From: Planktomarina sp.
GTDB lineage: Bacteria > Pseudomonadota > Alphaproteobacteria > Rhodobacterales > Rhodobacteraceae
Reading direction: 5' to 3'
Assembly (NCBI GenBank): GCA_020630595.1
Contig: JAHDBC010000007.1
Location: 28,728-92,727, forward strand
Length of the DNA: 64,000 nucleotides
Under the pieces are notes generated by a model. That model ran no database searches. It saw nothing but the letters and a program-made list of their open reading frames with translations, and was not told where the DNA came from. The position numbers and the translations under genes are program-made. Positions 19,474-27,675 of this stretch are shown one piece after another. How positions within the stretch are numbered: position 1 is the first letter of the stretch; every line of letters begins with the position of its first letter.

Positions 19474-19550
19474 GTTAGTCCAACAGGGAGGTATGAAGAT
19501 CCGCGTTTCCGCGATCATCTTCATGCGATCAAATTAGTGGTTAAGGGTTA
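19445..19550 (-). ncRNA. Candidate trans-acting small RNA with anti-Shine-Dalgarno linker
   Basis: Read on the minus strand, this roughly 105-nt segment has the layout of a bacterial small RNA. Hairpin 1 (19493-19524) pairs ATGAA with TTCAT and GATC-GCG with CGC-GATC, capped by a GAAA tetraloop; one bulge lies on each side. An unpaired linker follows with CCTCCC (19486-19491), complementary to Shine-Dalgarno sequences. It ends in a perfect 7-bp GC stem and eight T residues (19445-19473). A promoter-like pair, TTGCGC-N17-TTATTG, ends seven bases before the proposed 5' end. It lies in the LysR-purL gap, 67 bases past the LysR stop. Alternatively it is the LysR 3' UTR, with or without processing. 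Confidence 0.65.
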
Positions 19551-19556
19551 AGCAAT

Positions 19557-19585
19557 CAATAAGTGTATGCCCAATTTGTGCGCAA
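19557..19585 (-). promoter_or_regulatory. Possible sigma-70 promoter for the small RNA
   Basis: On the minus strand TTGCGC (19580-19585) and TTATTG (19557-19562) are separated by 17 bases. The -35 is good for this group; the -10 is weak. Position predicts a transcript start near 19550. Confidence 0.45.
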
Positions 19586-19616
19586 AGCAGATATGCGCCG
19601 CGTGCATGGCTGATAC

Positions 19617-20519
19617 TCACATTCCGGCTTCTTTGTCTGCCCGCCGCCTTGCGATGATTTCGTCCTGAACAAAATCCCGGAACGCCGCAATGCGCTGCGA
19701 ATGGCGCAGTTCTTCCGGATAGGCCAGAAAAACAGGCACTTCGGCGGAATCCACTTCGGGCAGAACCCGTACCAATCCGGGAAAATCTGATGTGACATAG
19801 TCCGGCAACACCCCGACACCCAAATTGTGAATGACGCCTTGCAACACGCCAAAGTAGTTATTCACCGTAAGCGTTGAGCTGATGTCATAGGTCAAGAGTT
19901 CGCGCACAAGCGTTGCCCCTGCGTTGACCTGTGCGGCTGCGGGGTTCTGGCAGATCAGCCGGTGGCCAGCCAAATCTGCCATGTAATTGATTGGACGGTG
20001 TGATGCCAAATATTCGGCAGATGCGTACAGGCGCATGCGCACGGACATCAGCCGTTTGCGGATCAAATCCGCCTGACTGGGTTCTTTCATGCGGATCGCC
20101 ACGTCTGCTTCGCGCATGGGAAGATCAAGAACCCGTTCTTCCAGCAATAAATCCACGTTCAGATCAGGATACTTTTCATAAAGATGGGGCAGGCGTGGGG
20201 CCAACCACAAGGAACCGAACCCAATGGTGGTTGTAACCTTTAGCTGGCCGAACACTTCTTCTTCGCTGTCGCGGATACGCGCGGATGCTGCATCCAGCCG
20301 CTTTGTCATGGCGCGGGTCGCATCGAACAGAAGTTCGCCCTGTTCAGTCAGGATCAAACCGCGTGCGTGGCGATGAAACAAGGTCGTGTTCAGCGATTCT
20401 TCCAACGCGCGAATTTGACGCGACACAGCCGATTGCGACAGGTGAAGTGTATCGCCCGCATGGGTCAGTGACCCGGCGTCCGCGACGGCGTGAAATATGC
20501 GAAGCTTGTCCCAATCCAT
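19617..20519 (-). CDS. LysR-family transcriptional regulator
   Basis: 300-residue regulator. The N-terminal winged helix-turn-helix is clear (DWDKLRIFHAVADAGSLTHA, then LSQSAVSRQIRALEESL), and the rest is a LysR substrate-binding domain (TTIGFGSLWLAPRLPHLYEK is the usual first strand and helix). It faces away from the acyltransferase-murI genes across 220 bases. The regulated gene is not obvious; autoregulation and control of the divergent gene are the usual options. Downstream lies the small RNA candidate. Confidence 0.88.
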   Translation of the reverse strand: MDWDKLRIFHAVADAGSLTHAGDTLHLSQSAVSRQIRALEESLNTTLFHRHARGLILTEQGELLFDATRAMTKRLDAASARIRDSEEEVFGQLKVTTTIGFGSLWLAPRLPHLYEKYPDLNVDLLLEERVLDLPMREADVAIRMKEPSQADLIRKRLMSVRMRLYASAEYLASHRPINYMADLAGHRLICQNPAAAQVNAGATLVRELLTYDISSTLTVNNYFGVLQGVIHNLGVGVLPDYVTSDFPGLVRVLPEVDSAEVPVFLAYPEELRHSQRIAAFRDFVQDEIIARRRADKEAGM

Positions 20520-20739
20520 TGTGTTTCCAGCTTTTTCCTTTCGGTGTGGTTAACATTAAGCGCACCGCCCGGTCATCATTTAATTGGAAAACAGGCGATT
20601 TTATCCCCTTGTCCAAAAAACTGTGCAGTGGCGTTTGGGGATTTGCCTTTTTCGGGTGCACAATTTGGACGCATGCTGTTCGGCTGTCATCGCCATGTCA
20701 TCCAGACCATGCTAAAGCGCCCAAAAAGAAGGGATCGAC

Positions 20740-21639
20740 ATGACCGCGCCGCTAAGCCGCAAAGAAAAGCGCCAGATCGCCCGGGAAATCAGTTACGCCA
20801 CATCTGCGCGGACGCGGGGTGGGCAGGCCCTGATCCGCTTGATGGAAAATGCAACGGGGCGTCTGAATCTGATCCGCCGTGCCGATGGGTACGAGACGGA
20901 AGTGGCAGCGGGCCGCGATTTTTGGCAAGTGATGGTCGAACGCTACGGGCTGTCATTGGAAGTGGCAGGTGGCACGTTGAATGCGATCCCGAAAGATGGC
21001 CCGTTGATCGTGATCGCCAATCATCCTTATGGTATTCTGGATGGGTTGGTTCTGGGGCATATCCTGTCTGTGGTGCGGGGCGATTTCCGTATCTTGGCGC
21101 ACCGCGTTTTTCGCAAAGCCGAAGAACTGGATAAGGTGATCCTGCCCATTTCGTTCGATGAAACCAAAGACGCCATGAAGCTGAACCTGGAAACCCGCAA
21201 AACCGCCTTGTCCTATCTTGCGGCGGGTGGGGCGATTGGAATCTTTCCCGGTGGCACGGTGTCGACAGCGTCCAAACCGTTTTCGCGCCCGATGGATCCG
21301 CAGTGGCGGTCATTCACGGCCAAGATGGTTGCCAAAAGTGGCGCGACTGTTGTCCCGATCTATTTTGACGGCGCAAATTCCCGCCTGTTCCAACTGGCAA
21401 GCCATTTGCATTACACGCTGCGCATGGCATTGCTGATCAAGGAATTCCGGGCAAAGGTGGATCATCCAGTCAGACTTGTGGTCGGTTCACCGATCCCGCA
21501 ATCTGAAATCGCCGCGTTTGCAAAGGATCCAAAATCCATGATGCGGTTTTTGCGCGAACAAACATATGCGTTGGCACCAACCAGAATTGACGCCACTGAT
21601 GTCGGGTTCGAATTTGAAGACAAATACAGGGGCACCTGA
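20740..21639 (+). CDS. Lysophospholipid acyltransferase family protein
   Basis: 299-residue member of the PlsC-like acyltransferase superfamily, probably membrane-associated and acting on lysophospholipid or lyso-ornithine-type acceptors. The catalytic block reads [16 protein letters not shown], the His-Asp motif in the longer HX5D form of this subgroup. The second conserved block is [11 protein letters not shown], where classic PlsC has FPEG. Start supported by AAGGGA eight bases upstream. The stop codon overlaps the murI start (TGATG), so the two are coupled; the acceptor lipid cannot be deduced. Confidence 0.82.
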   Translation: MTAPLSRKEKRQIAREISYATSARTRGGQALIRLMENATGRLNLIRRADGYETEVAAGRDFWQVMVERYGLSLEVAGGTLNAIPKDGPLIVIANHPYGILDGLVLGHILSVVRGDFRILAHRVFRKAEELDKVILPISFDETKDAMKLNLETRKTALSYLAAGGAIGIFPGGTVSTASKPFSRPMDPQWRSFTAKMVAKSGATVVPIYFDGANSRLFQLASHLHYTLRMALLIKEFRAKVDHPVRLVVGSPIPQSEIAAFAKDPKSMMRFLREQTYALAPTRIDATDVGFEFEDKYRGT

Positions 21640-22451
21640 TGGCAGTAGGAATCTTTGACAGCGGATTGGGCGGATTGACCGTATATCAAGGCGTGCGGGA
21701 ACGTTTGCCCGATGTGCCTTTGGTCTATTTCGGTGACAATGCGCACGCGCCTTACGGCGTGCGTGATGCCGATGATATTTACCGTTTGACCACCGCGGCC
21801 GTCGAACGGATGTGGGATCACGGGTGCGATCTTGTCATTCTGGCATGCAACACGGCAAGTGCCGCGGCCCTGCGCCGGATGCAGGAAAACTGGGTGCCAC
21901 GCGACAAGCGCGTATTGGGGGTTTTTGTCCCGATGATCGAAGCCCTGACCGAACGACAATGGGGGGACAATTCCCCCCCACGCGAAGTTGACGTAAAACA
22001 CGTCGCCCTTTTTGCGACCCCTGCGACCGTTGCAAGCCGCGCGTTTCAACGCGAATTGGCATTTCGCGCGATTGGTGTGGATGTCGAAGCGCAGGCCTGT
22101 GGGGGTGTGGTAGATGCCATCGAAGAAGGCGATCTGATCTTGGCAGAGGCATTGGTGTCGTCTCATGTGGATGCGCTGAAACGCAAAATGCCGCAGCCAG
22201 ATGCGGCTGTGTTGGGCTGCACGCATTATCCGTTCATGAAAGATGCGTTTCAAAAGGCGCTTGGGCCCGATGTTCAGGTCTTTTCGCAGGCCGATATCGT
22301 GGCTGAAAGTCTGGCTGATTATCTTGTGCGCAGGCCCCAGATGATCGGCGCCGGTGGAACAGCCAAATGCCTGACAACAGGCGATCCGCAAAAGGTTTCG
22401 GCCCGCGCAACGCAGTTTTTGCGACAACCCATGGTGTTTGAAACAGCCTGA
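21639..22451 (+). CDS. murI: Glutamate racemase
   Basis: Cytosolic cofactor-independent racemase providing D-glutamate for peptidoglycan. The 270-residue protein shows the opening [12 protein letters not shown] with the Asp-Ser pair, the first catalytic cysteine in [12 protein letters not shown] and the second in [11 protein letters not shown], both in normal context. It starts within the stop codon of the acyltransferase gene and is followed 57 bases later by argC. Confidence 0.95.
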   Translation: MAVGIFDSGLGGLTVYQGVRERLPDVPLVYFGDNAHAPYGVRDADDIYRLTTAAVERMWDHGCDLVILACNTASAAALRRMQENWVPRDKRVLGVFVPMIEALTERQWGDNSPPREVDVKHVALFATPATVASRAFQRELAFRAIGVDVEAQACGGVVDAIEEGDLILAEALVSSHVDALKRKMPQPDAAVLGCTHYPFMKDAFQKALGPDVQVFSQADIVAESLADYLVRRPQMIGAGGTAKCLTTGDPQKVSARATQFLRQPMVFETA

Positions 22452-22508
22452 CCTGTTGCAGGCAGGGCCATTTTTGACCATATGCGCAGGGAAACAAGAG
22501 GGGATAAT

Positions 22509-23537
22509 ATGGCCCATTCCGTCGCAATTCTGGGTGCCAGCGGATACACTGGTGCAGAACTGGTTCGTTTGATCGCAACCCACGGGGACATGCAGATTGC
22601 CGCGCTTTCCGCCGATCGCAAGGCGGGTCAGGCAATGGGCGACGTGTTCCCACACTTGCGCCATCTGGATCTGCCAGTGCTTCAAAAAATCGATGATATT
22701 TCATTCGATGGGGTCGATCTTGTGTTTTGCGCCTTGCCGCATGCAACGTCACAGGCGGTGATCAAAGCGCTGCCATCCCATCTGAAGGTTGTTGATCTGT
22801 CTGCAGATTTCCGGCTGCGGGACGAAGCGGATTATGTGAAATGGTATGGTGGCCAGCATGATGCGCAGGATTTGCAGAAAACCGCTGTATACGGCCTGAC
22901 CGAATTTTACCGCGACGAGATTGCAGCGGCACGGTTGGTGGCTGGCACAGGGTGCAATGCGGCCACGGGCCAATACGCTTTGCGGCCTTTGGTGTCGGAA
23001 GGTGTGATCGATCTGGACCATATCATCATGGACCTGAAATGCGGCGTGTCCGGGGCCGGGCGGTCGCTGAAAGAAAATCTTCTGCATGCAGAATTGTCCG
23101 AAGGGTATCACGCCTATGCCGTGGGTGGCACGCATCGCCATCTGGGGGAATTTGATCAGGAATTTTCCATGATCGCGGGGCGGCCGGTGCAGGTGCAGTT
23201 CACCCCACATCTGATGCCCACCAATCGGGGTATTCTGGCAACGGTTTATGTTCACGGCGACCCGGCGCAGGTTCATGATGTATTGACCCAAGCTTACGCA
23301 GCGGAACCGTTTATCGACGTGCTTGCCTTTGGGCAGCACCCTTCGACACGGCACGTGCGCGGGTCGAATTTCTGTCACATCGGTGTAGTGGGGGACCGGA
23401 TCGAAGGTCGTGCCATCGTGATCGCGGCCCTTGATAATCTGACCAAAGGGTCGTCCGGTCAGGCGCTTCAGAATGCCAATTTGATGCTTGGCCTGCCCGA
23501 AACGCAGGGTTTGATGCTGGCCCCGGTCTTTCCCTGA
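22509..23537 (+). CDS. argC: N-acetyl-gamma-glutamyl-phosphate reductase
   Basis: Cytosolic NADPH-dependent reductase for the third step of arginine synthesis, 342 residues (the long ArgC form). The Rossmann loop [16 protein letters not shown] is at the N-terminus and the catalytic cysteine is in [15 protein letters not shown], with the downstream [11 protein letters not shown] loop and HRH-type [13 protein letters not shown] block. I start at MAHSVAIL, nine codons into the open frame, where the Rossmann strand begins and GAGGGATA lies upstream. The stop codon overlaps the ccmE ATG. Confidence 0.95.
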   Translation: MAHSVAILGASGYTGAELVRLIATHGDMQIAALSADRKAGQAMGDVFPHLRHLDLPVLQKIDDISFDGVDLVFCALPHATSQAVIKALPSHLKVVDLSADFRLRDEADYVKWYGGQHDAQDLQKTAVYGLTEFYRDEIAAARLVAGTGCNAATGQYALRPLVSEGVIDLDHIIMDLKCGVSGAGRSLKENLLHAELSEGYHAYAVGGTHRHLGEFDQEFSMIAGRPVQVQFTPHLMPTNRGILATVYVHGDPAQVHDVLTQAYAAEPFIDVLAFGQHPSTRHVRGSNFCHIGVVGDRIEGRAIVIAALDNLTKGSSGQALQNANLMLGLPETQGLMLAPVFP

Positions 23538-23998
23538 TGCGTGGGCTGAAAAAACAACGCAGGGTGCAGGTGATCGTGCTGTCGCTTGTCTGTCTGGTCG
23601 GGGCCACTGCGCTGATCGGATATGCGCTGCGCGACGGGATCAATTTGTTCCGCAGTCCCAGTCAGGTCGTCGAAGCCCCCCCAAACCCGGAAGAAGTGTT
23701 TCGTCTGGGCGGGTTGGTTGTCGAAGGGTCCATTGCCCCGGGCGATGGGGTGCAATTCAGCTTTGCTGTGACCGATGGCGGTGACAGTGTTCCAGTGCGT
23801 TATGTGGGCGACGACATCCCGCCGGATCTGTTCGAAGAAGGGCAGGGTACGGTTGCAACAGGGCGCTATGTCGATGGCGTGTTCTTGGCCACCGAACTTC
23901 TTGCCAAACATGATGAAACCTACATGCCCGCCGAAGTTGTTGACGCCCTGAAAGAACAAGGCGTTTTCAAACCGGACGCATCGTTACAGACTGATTAA
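23537..23998 (+). CDS. ccmE: Cytochrome c maturation heme chaperone CcmE
   Basis: Inner-membrane anchored periplasmic heme chaperone, 153 residues, that covalently holds heme from CcmC and passes it to CcmF. One N-terminal membrane anchor (VQVIVLSLVCLVGATALIGY) precedes an OB-fold domain with FRLGGLVVEGS, VRYVGDDIPPDLFEEGQG and LAKHDETYMP, the last containing the heme-binding His and the Tyr four residues later. It is separated from ccmF by the endolysin and holin genes. ccmABCD and ccmG are not in this window. Confidence 0.95.
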   Translation: MRGLKKQRRVQVIVLSLVCLVGATALIGYALRDGINLFRSPSQVVEAPPNPEEVFRLGGLVVEGSIAPGDGVQFSFAVTDGGDSVPVRYVGDDIPPDLFEEGQGTVATGRYVDGVFLATELLAKHDETYMPAEVVDALKEQGVFKPDASLQTD

Positions 23999-24002
23999 CC
24001 AT
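23984..24002. promoter_or_regulatory. CtrA-like site upstream of the endolysin gene
   Basis: TTACAGACTGATTAAC (23984-23999) matches TTAA-N7-TTAA at 7 of 8 bases and runs into TTAACCAT (23995-24002), the classic CtrA half-site. It overlaps the ccmE stop codon, 42 bases before the endolysin ATG. One-mismatch boxes occur by chance, so this is suggestive only. Confidence 0.4.
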
Positions 24003-24043
24003 ATCCCGCAAATCTGGGCAGGCGTCATAGCCAAAGGTGCCCC

Positions 24044-24655
24044 ATGCGGTCTGTTCATTCCATTGCCAAAGACATCGTCGCCCGCGAAGGCGGTTTTGTG
24101 AACGATCCGGATGATCCCGGCGGTGCTACGAATTTCGGTGTGACCATTGGCACATTGCGGCGATTGGGTCTGGATTTGAACCGCGATGGTCAAACGACGG
24201 TTCAGGATGTGCGATTGCTGTCTGCGGATCAGGCGATTGAAATCTTCAAAACCCACTATTTTACAGGTCCCGGTATTTCCGATTTGCCCGAAGCCCTGCA
24301 CCCGACAGTGTTTGATATGCAGGTCAATGCCGGATCAAACGCGGTCAAGCTGTTGCAGCGGTTGTTGGTCAAATTCGGGGCTTCTGTCACGGTGGATGGT
24401 GTCATTGGACCGCAAACCGCCACGGTAACGGCTGAAATCTTTGATGTGGCGCCCCATCATATCGTCGACGCCTATGGGATCGAACGGCGCAACTATTATT
24501 ACGCCGTCGCAGACGCACGCCCCCAAAGCCGCAAATTCGCACGCCGCAGGGATGGTGGGAAAGGCGGCTGGATCGTCAGGGCCGAAGAATTCATCGATCC
24601 CAAATACCATTTTTCAGACGCACAACACGCGGAAAGGACAAAAGCATGGGCTTGA
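24044..24655 (+). CDS. Endolysin: GH108-type N-acetylmuramidase with C-terminal peptidoglycan-binding domain
   Basis: 203-residue phage-type muramidase. The N-terminal half has the GH108 signature VAREGGFVNDPDDPGGATNF, with the catalytic Glu in the E-G-G-F motif near residue 15, and FGVTIGTLRRLG. The second half (roughly residues 110-190) fits the PG_binding_3 partner domain (VDGVIGPQTATV, then ERRNYYYAVAD). There is no signal peptide, so export through the adjacent holin is expected. It overlaps the holin gene. In Rhodobacter capsulatus an endolysin-holin pair outside the main cluster releases the gene transfer agent; this pair looks equivalent (inference). It sits between ccmE and ccmF. Confidence 0.85.
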   Translation: MRSVHSIAKDIVAREGGFVNDPDDPGGATNFGVTIGTLRRLGLDLNRDGQTTVQDVRLLSADQAIEIFKTHYFTGPGISDLPEALHPTVFDMQVNAGSNAVKLLQRLLVKFGASVTVDGVIGPQTATVTAEIFDVAPHHIVDAYGIERRNYYYAVADARPQSRKFARRRDGGKGGWIVRAEEFIDPKYHFSDAQHAERTKAWA

Positions 24656-25185
24656 TGGAACGGATATTCGGATGGGTGTTTGGCGGCGGGCGCAACGCTG
24701 TTGTCGAAGTGGCGCAAGTCTTTCGGGAAAACGCCGAAGCACAGGCCGTGCGCGCAGCCGATCTTCAACAGGCTGCGTTGCAGCAGATGTCCAGCGAATT
24801 CCTGCACCCAAACAAGGGGGCATTTGATCGCGTGATGGATGGGATCAACCGCATTCCCCGGCCCGCGCTGGCGCTTGGCACTTTGGGTCTGTTCATCGCT
24901 GCCATGGCCAACCCGGTTTGGTTTGCATCGCGAATGGAAGGGTTGACCCATGTTCCGGAACCCCTGTGGTGGCTGTTGGGTGCCATCGTCAGCTTTTACT
25001 TTGGTGCGCGCCACCAGTTGAAGGGTCAGGAATTTCAACGTTCCATCGCAGCGACGCTGGCCAATCGGCCACCACCCACGGTGCCAGAGGCCGCGCATTC
25101 CGGTGCGCGTTCGCCCGGACCCGCCAGTGACAACGCCGCATTGGATGATTGGCACCGTTGGCGGGCACATTCCGCCGATCATTGA
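24646..25185 (+). CDS. Holin family protein, partner of the endolysin
   Basis: 179-residue protein with an N-terminal amphipathic segment (MGLMERIFGWVFGGGRN), a charged helix (about residues 20-60) and two strong hydrophobic segments (PALALGTLGLFIAAMANPVW and LWWLLGAIVSFYFGARHQL), matching the three-helix holin family seen beside GH108 endolysins. The C-terminus is a Pro/Ala-rich soluble tail. AAAGGA precedes the ATG at 24646; an alternative ATG at 24655 overlaps the endolysin stop. It presumably makes the inner-membrane hole that lets the muramidase reach the wall. Its tail lies about 56 bases before the ccmF start. Confidence 0.8.
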   Translation: MGLMERIFGWVFGGGRNAVVEVAQVFRENAEAQAVRAADLQQAALQQMSSEFLHPNKGAFDRVMDGINRIPRPALALGTLGLFIAAMANPVWFASRMEGLTHVPEPLWWLLGAIVSFYFGARHQLKGQEFQRSIAATLANRPPPTVPEAAHSGARSPGPASDNAALDDWHRWRAHSADH

Positions 25186-25241
25186 TCTGCTGCGACCCCC
25201 TGCCGCTTGCCCATGGGCTGTGGCGCGATATACCGCATGGT

Positions 25242-27188
25242 ATGTGGAATGAAACGGCGCACCTTGCCCTTGTGATTGCATTGATCCTGTCGCTTGTCGG
25301 ATCGGCCGCCCCATTGATTGGGGCGCATTATCGTCGCGCGGATCTGATGGAACTGGGTGCCGTCAGCATGGTGTTGCAATGCGCCTTGGTTGGATTTGCG
25401 TTTGTCGTTCTGACGATTGCATTTGTGACATCCGACTTTTCGCTTAGCGTTGTCTATCTGAACTCCCACACATTGAAACCGATGCTGTACAAGGTGACCG
25501 GGGTCTGGGGCAATCACGAAGGATCATTGCTGTTGTGGGCTTTGATCCTGACGCTTTTCGGTGCAGCGGCTGCCGTGTTCGGCAACCAATTGCCCCAAAC
25601 GCTGCATGCGCGGGTTCTGGGCGTGCAATCGTTGGTATCCGCGGCGTTTCTGGCCTTTATCCTGTTCACATCCAATCCATTCGAACGGCTGCCATTTCCA
25701 CCGTTTGACGGTCAGGGGCTGAACCCATTGTTGCAAGACATCGGATTGGTTTTGCACCCGCCGTTTCTGTATCTGGGCTATGTCGGGCTTTCGATCACCT
25801 TTTCCTTTGCCATTGCTGCCCTTTTGGAAGGGCGGGTCGATGCGGCATGGGGGCGATGGGTGCGCCCCTGGACGCTGGCCGCTTGGTTGTTCCTGACCAT
25901 CGGAATCGGATTGGGCAGTTGGTGGGCCTATTACGAACTGGGTTGGGGCGGCTTTTGGTTTTGGGATCCCGTTGAAAATGCAAGCTTCATGCCATGGCTG
26001 ATTGCAGCCGCACTCTTGCATTCGGCCGTCGTTGTCGAAAAGCGAGAGGCGCTGAAAGCGTGGACCATCTTATTGGCCATTCTGGCGTTCGGGTTTTCAC
26101 TGGTCGGCACGTTCATTGTCCGGTCTGGTGTGCTGACGTCTGTGCATGCCTTTGCCAATGATCCCGAACGGGGCGTTTATATCCTTTTGATCCTTGGCTT
26201 TTTCGTGGGTGGTGCGCTTTTGCTGTTTGCGTTGAAGGCCGGCGCGATGGAAAGCCGCGCGGTGTTTGCAATTCAAAGCCGGGAAACGGCATTGGTGGCC
26301 AACAATGTTTTGTTGTCGATCAGCTGTTTTGTTGTGTTCATCGGAACCATCTGGCCGTTGGTGGCCGAACTTTTCCTGGATCGGCGTTTGTCGGTCGGGC
26401 CGCCCTTTTTCAATCAGGCCTTTACGCCGTTTGTCGTGGGGTTGGCCGCGATTTTGCCCATTGGGTCAGTGATCCCATGGAAACGGGCAAGACTGGCGGA
26501 AACACTGAAACGGGTGCTGCCCGCGTTTGTGCTGTGTGTTTCACTGGCCGGGCTGATCTATGCAATGCAGTCGGGTCAATCCCTGATCGGCCCCATCGGG
26601 CTTGCGCTGGGGGCGTGGCTTGTGTCTGGGGTGGTTTTGGAATTGATGCAGCGGTCCGCAGGCCGCGCGGCGCGTCTGGCGCGGTTGCCACGTGCGGATT
26701 GGGGCAAGGCGATTGCCCATGCTGGGCTGGGTGTGACCATCGCAGGTGTCGCCGCGCTGACCGCATATGAACGCGAAGATATTGCAGCGCTTGCCCCCAA
26801 CGAAAGCACGATGGTTGGCCGCTATGAAATTACGCTGCGGTCTGTGGACCAAGTGCAAGGTCCGAATTATCTGTCCACGATGGCGCAGATCGATGTGCGA
26901 CAGGACGGGCGCGGCCCTGTGCGGGTGACGCCGGAACGTCGATTCTATCCCGTATCGCAGATGCCCACGACCGAAGTCGGCATTTTGTCGGGCTTTTGGC
27001 GGGACGTTTACGTGGTCATTGGTGATCAGCAAGACGATGGACGGTGGGCGGTGCGCAGCTTTGTGAAACCCTTTGCAAACTGGATATGGGCGGGAACGAT
27101 CATCATGGCTTTGGGCGGCGTGCTAAGCCTGACAGATCGTCGCTATCGCGTTGGGGCAGGGACGACATCACGGGCTATCCGCCAATGA
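25242..27188 (+). CDS. ccmF: Cytochrome c heme lyase subunit CcmF
   Basis: Polytopic inner-membrane protein, 648 residues, that works with CcmH (and CcmI) to attach heme to apocytochrome c. About 14 hydrophobic segments are visible. The tryptophan-rich WWD heme-handling motif is clear (LGWGGFWFWDPVENASFMPW), preceded by VTGVWGNHEGSLLLW, with the conserved HPPFLYLGYVG and SVHAFANDPERG blocks. Start set at MWNETAHLAL, which gives the normal first transmembrane helix; the frame is open further upstream, into the holin gene. The stop overlaps ccmH by four bases. Confidence 0.95.
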   Translation: MWNETAHLALVIALILSLVGSAAPLIGAHYRRADLMELGAVSMVLQCALVGFAFVVLTIAFVTSDFSLSVVYLNSHTLKPMLYKVTGVWGNHEGSLLLWALILTLFGAAAAVFGNQLPQTLHARVLGVQSLVSAAFLAFILFTSNPFERLPFPPFDGQGLNPLLQDIGLVLHPPFLYLGYVGLSITFSFAIAALLEGRVDAAWGRWVRPWTLAAWLFLTIGIGLGSWWAYYELGWGGFWFWDPVENASFMPWLIAAALLHSAVVVEKREALKAWTILLAILAFGFSLVGTFIVRSGVLTSVHAFANDPERGVYILLILGFFVGGALLLFALKAGAMESRAVFAIQSRETALVANNVLLSISCFVVFIGTIWPLVAELFLDRRLSVGPPFFNQAFTPFVVGLAAILPIGSVIPWKRARLAETLKRVLPAFVLCVSLAGLIYAMQSGQSLIGPIGLALGAWLVSGVVLELMQRSAGRAARLARLPRADWGKAIAHAGLGVTIAGVAALTAYEREDIAALAPNESTMVGRYEITLRSVDQVQGPNYLSTMAQIDVRQDGRGPVRVTPERRFYPVSQMPTTEVGILSGFWRDVYVVIGDQQDDGRWAVRSFVKPFANWIWAGTIIMALGGVLSLTDRRYRVGAGTTSRAIRQ

Positions 27189-27667
27189 CCGCGTTGCGCC
27201 AGATCGTTTCTGTGATCCTGTGCGTCCTATTGATCGCAGGCACGCCAGCAATGGCTGTTGAACCGGACGAGGTCTTGTCTGATCCGGTTCTTGAAGATCG
27301 CGCCCGGTCAATTTCCAGTGGGCTTCGGTGTTTGCAGTGTCGCAATGAATCGATTGACGAAAGTTCAGCCCAGATCGCGCGGGATCTGCGTTTATTGGTG
27401 CGTGAACGGCTTGTGGCTGGTGACAGTGACACCGAAGTCGTCGATTTCGTCGTCGCGCGTTATGGTGAATTCGTGCTGCTGCGGCCGAATGGGACGGGCA
27501 TGAACCTTGTTCTTTGGGGGGCGGGGCCCGCGCTTTTGCTGCTGACGTTGCTGGGGTTATGGTTGACCAGACGGGCTGCGCGTCCTGTGACCGACGCGCC
27601 CCTTACGCCCCAAGAAGAAAACAAATTACAAGAAGTCTTGCAGCGTCATAGTGGCAGAACCGACTAG
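27185..27667 (+). CDS. ccmH: Cytochrome c maturation thiol reductase CcmH (short, CycL type)
   Basis: 160-residue protein with an N-terminal signal or anchor segment (IVSVILCVLLIAGTPAMA), a periplasmic helical domain with the redox motif LRCLQCRNESI (C-x-x-C), and a C-terminal membrane helix (NLVLWGAGPALLLLTLLGLW). It reduces the apocytochrome CXXCH cysteines and docks on CcmF. The length shows the short form lacking the TPR domain, which is then a separate CcmI (not here). The ATG overlaps the ccmF stop (ATGA). ccmE, ccmF and ccmH are the only ccm genes in the window. Confidence 0.93.
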   Translation: MTALRQIVSVILCVLLIAGTPAMAVEPDEVLSDPVLEDRARSISSGLRCLQCRNESIDESSAQIARDLRLLVRERLVAGDSDTEVVDFVVARYGEFVLLRPNGTGMNLVLWGAGPALLLLTLLGLWLTRRAARPVTDAPLTPQEENKLQEVLQRHSGRTD

Positions 27668-27675
27668 GACAACCT

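Noticed and set aside
19493..19537. 14-codon plus-strand peptide after GGGAGG in the LysR-purL gap
   Set aside because: The purine run touches the ATG too closely for a normal ribosome-binding site, and the segment forms a hairpin in a minus-strand unit ending in an oriented T tract, which fits a small RNA better.
21462..22685. 407-codon minus-strand open frame antisense to murI and argC
   Set aside because: Composition is rich in His/Arg/Cys with no domain; both sense genes have intact catalytic motifs.
24044..25185. Prophage remnant
   Set aside because: No integrase, capsid, tail or att-like repeats surround the endolysin and holin; flanking genes are intact ccm genes, so a domesticated lysis pair is the better reading.
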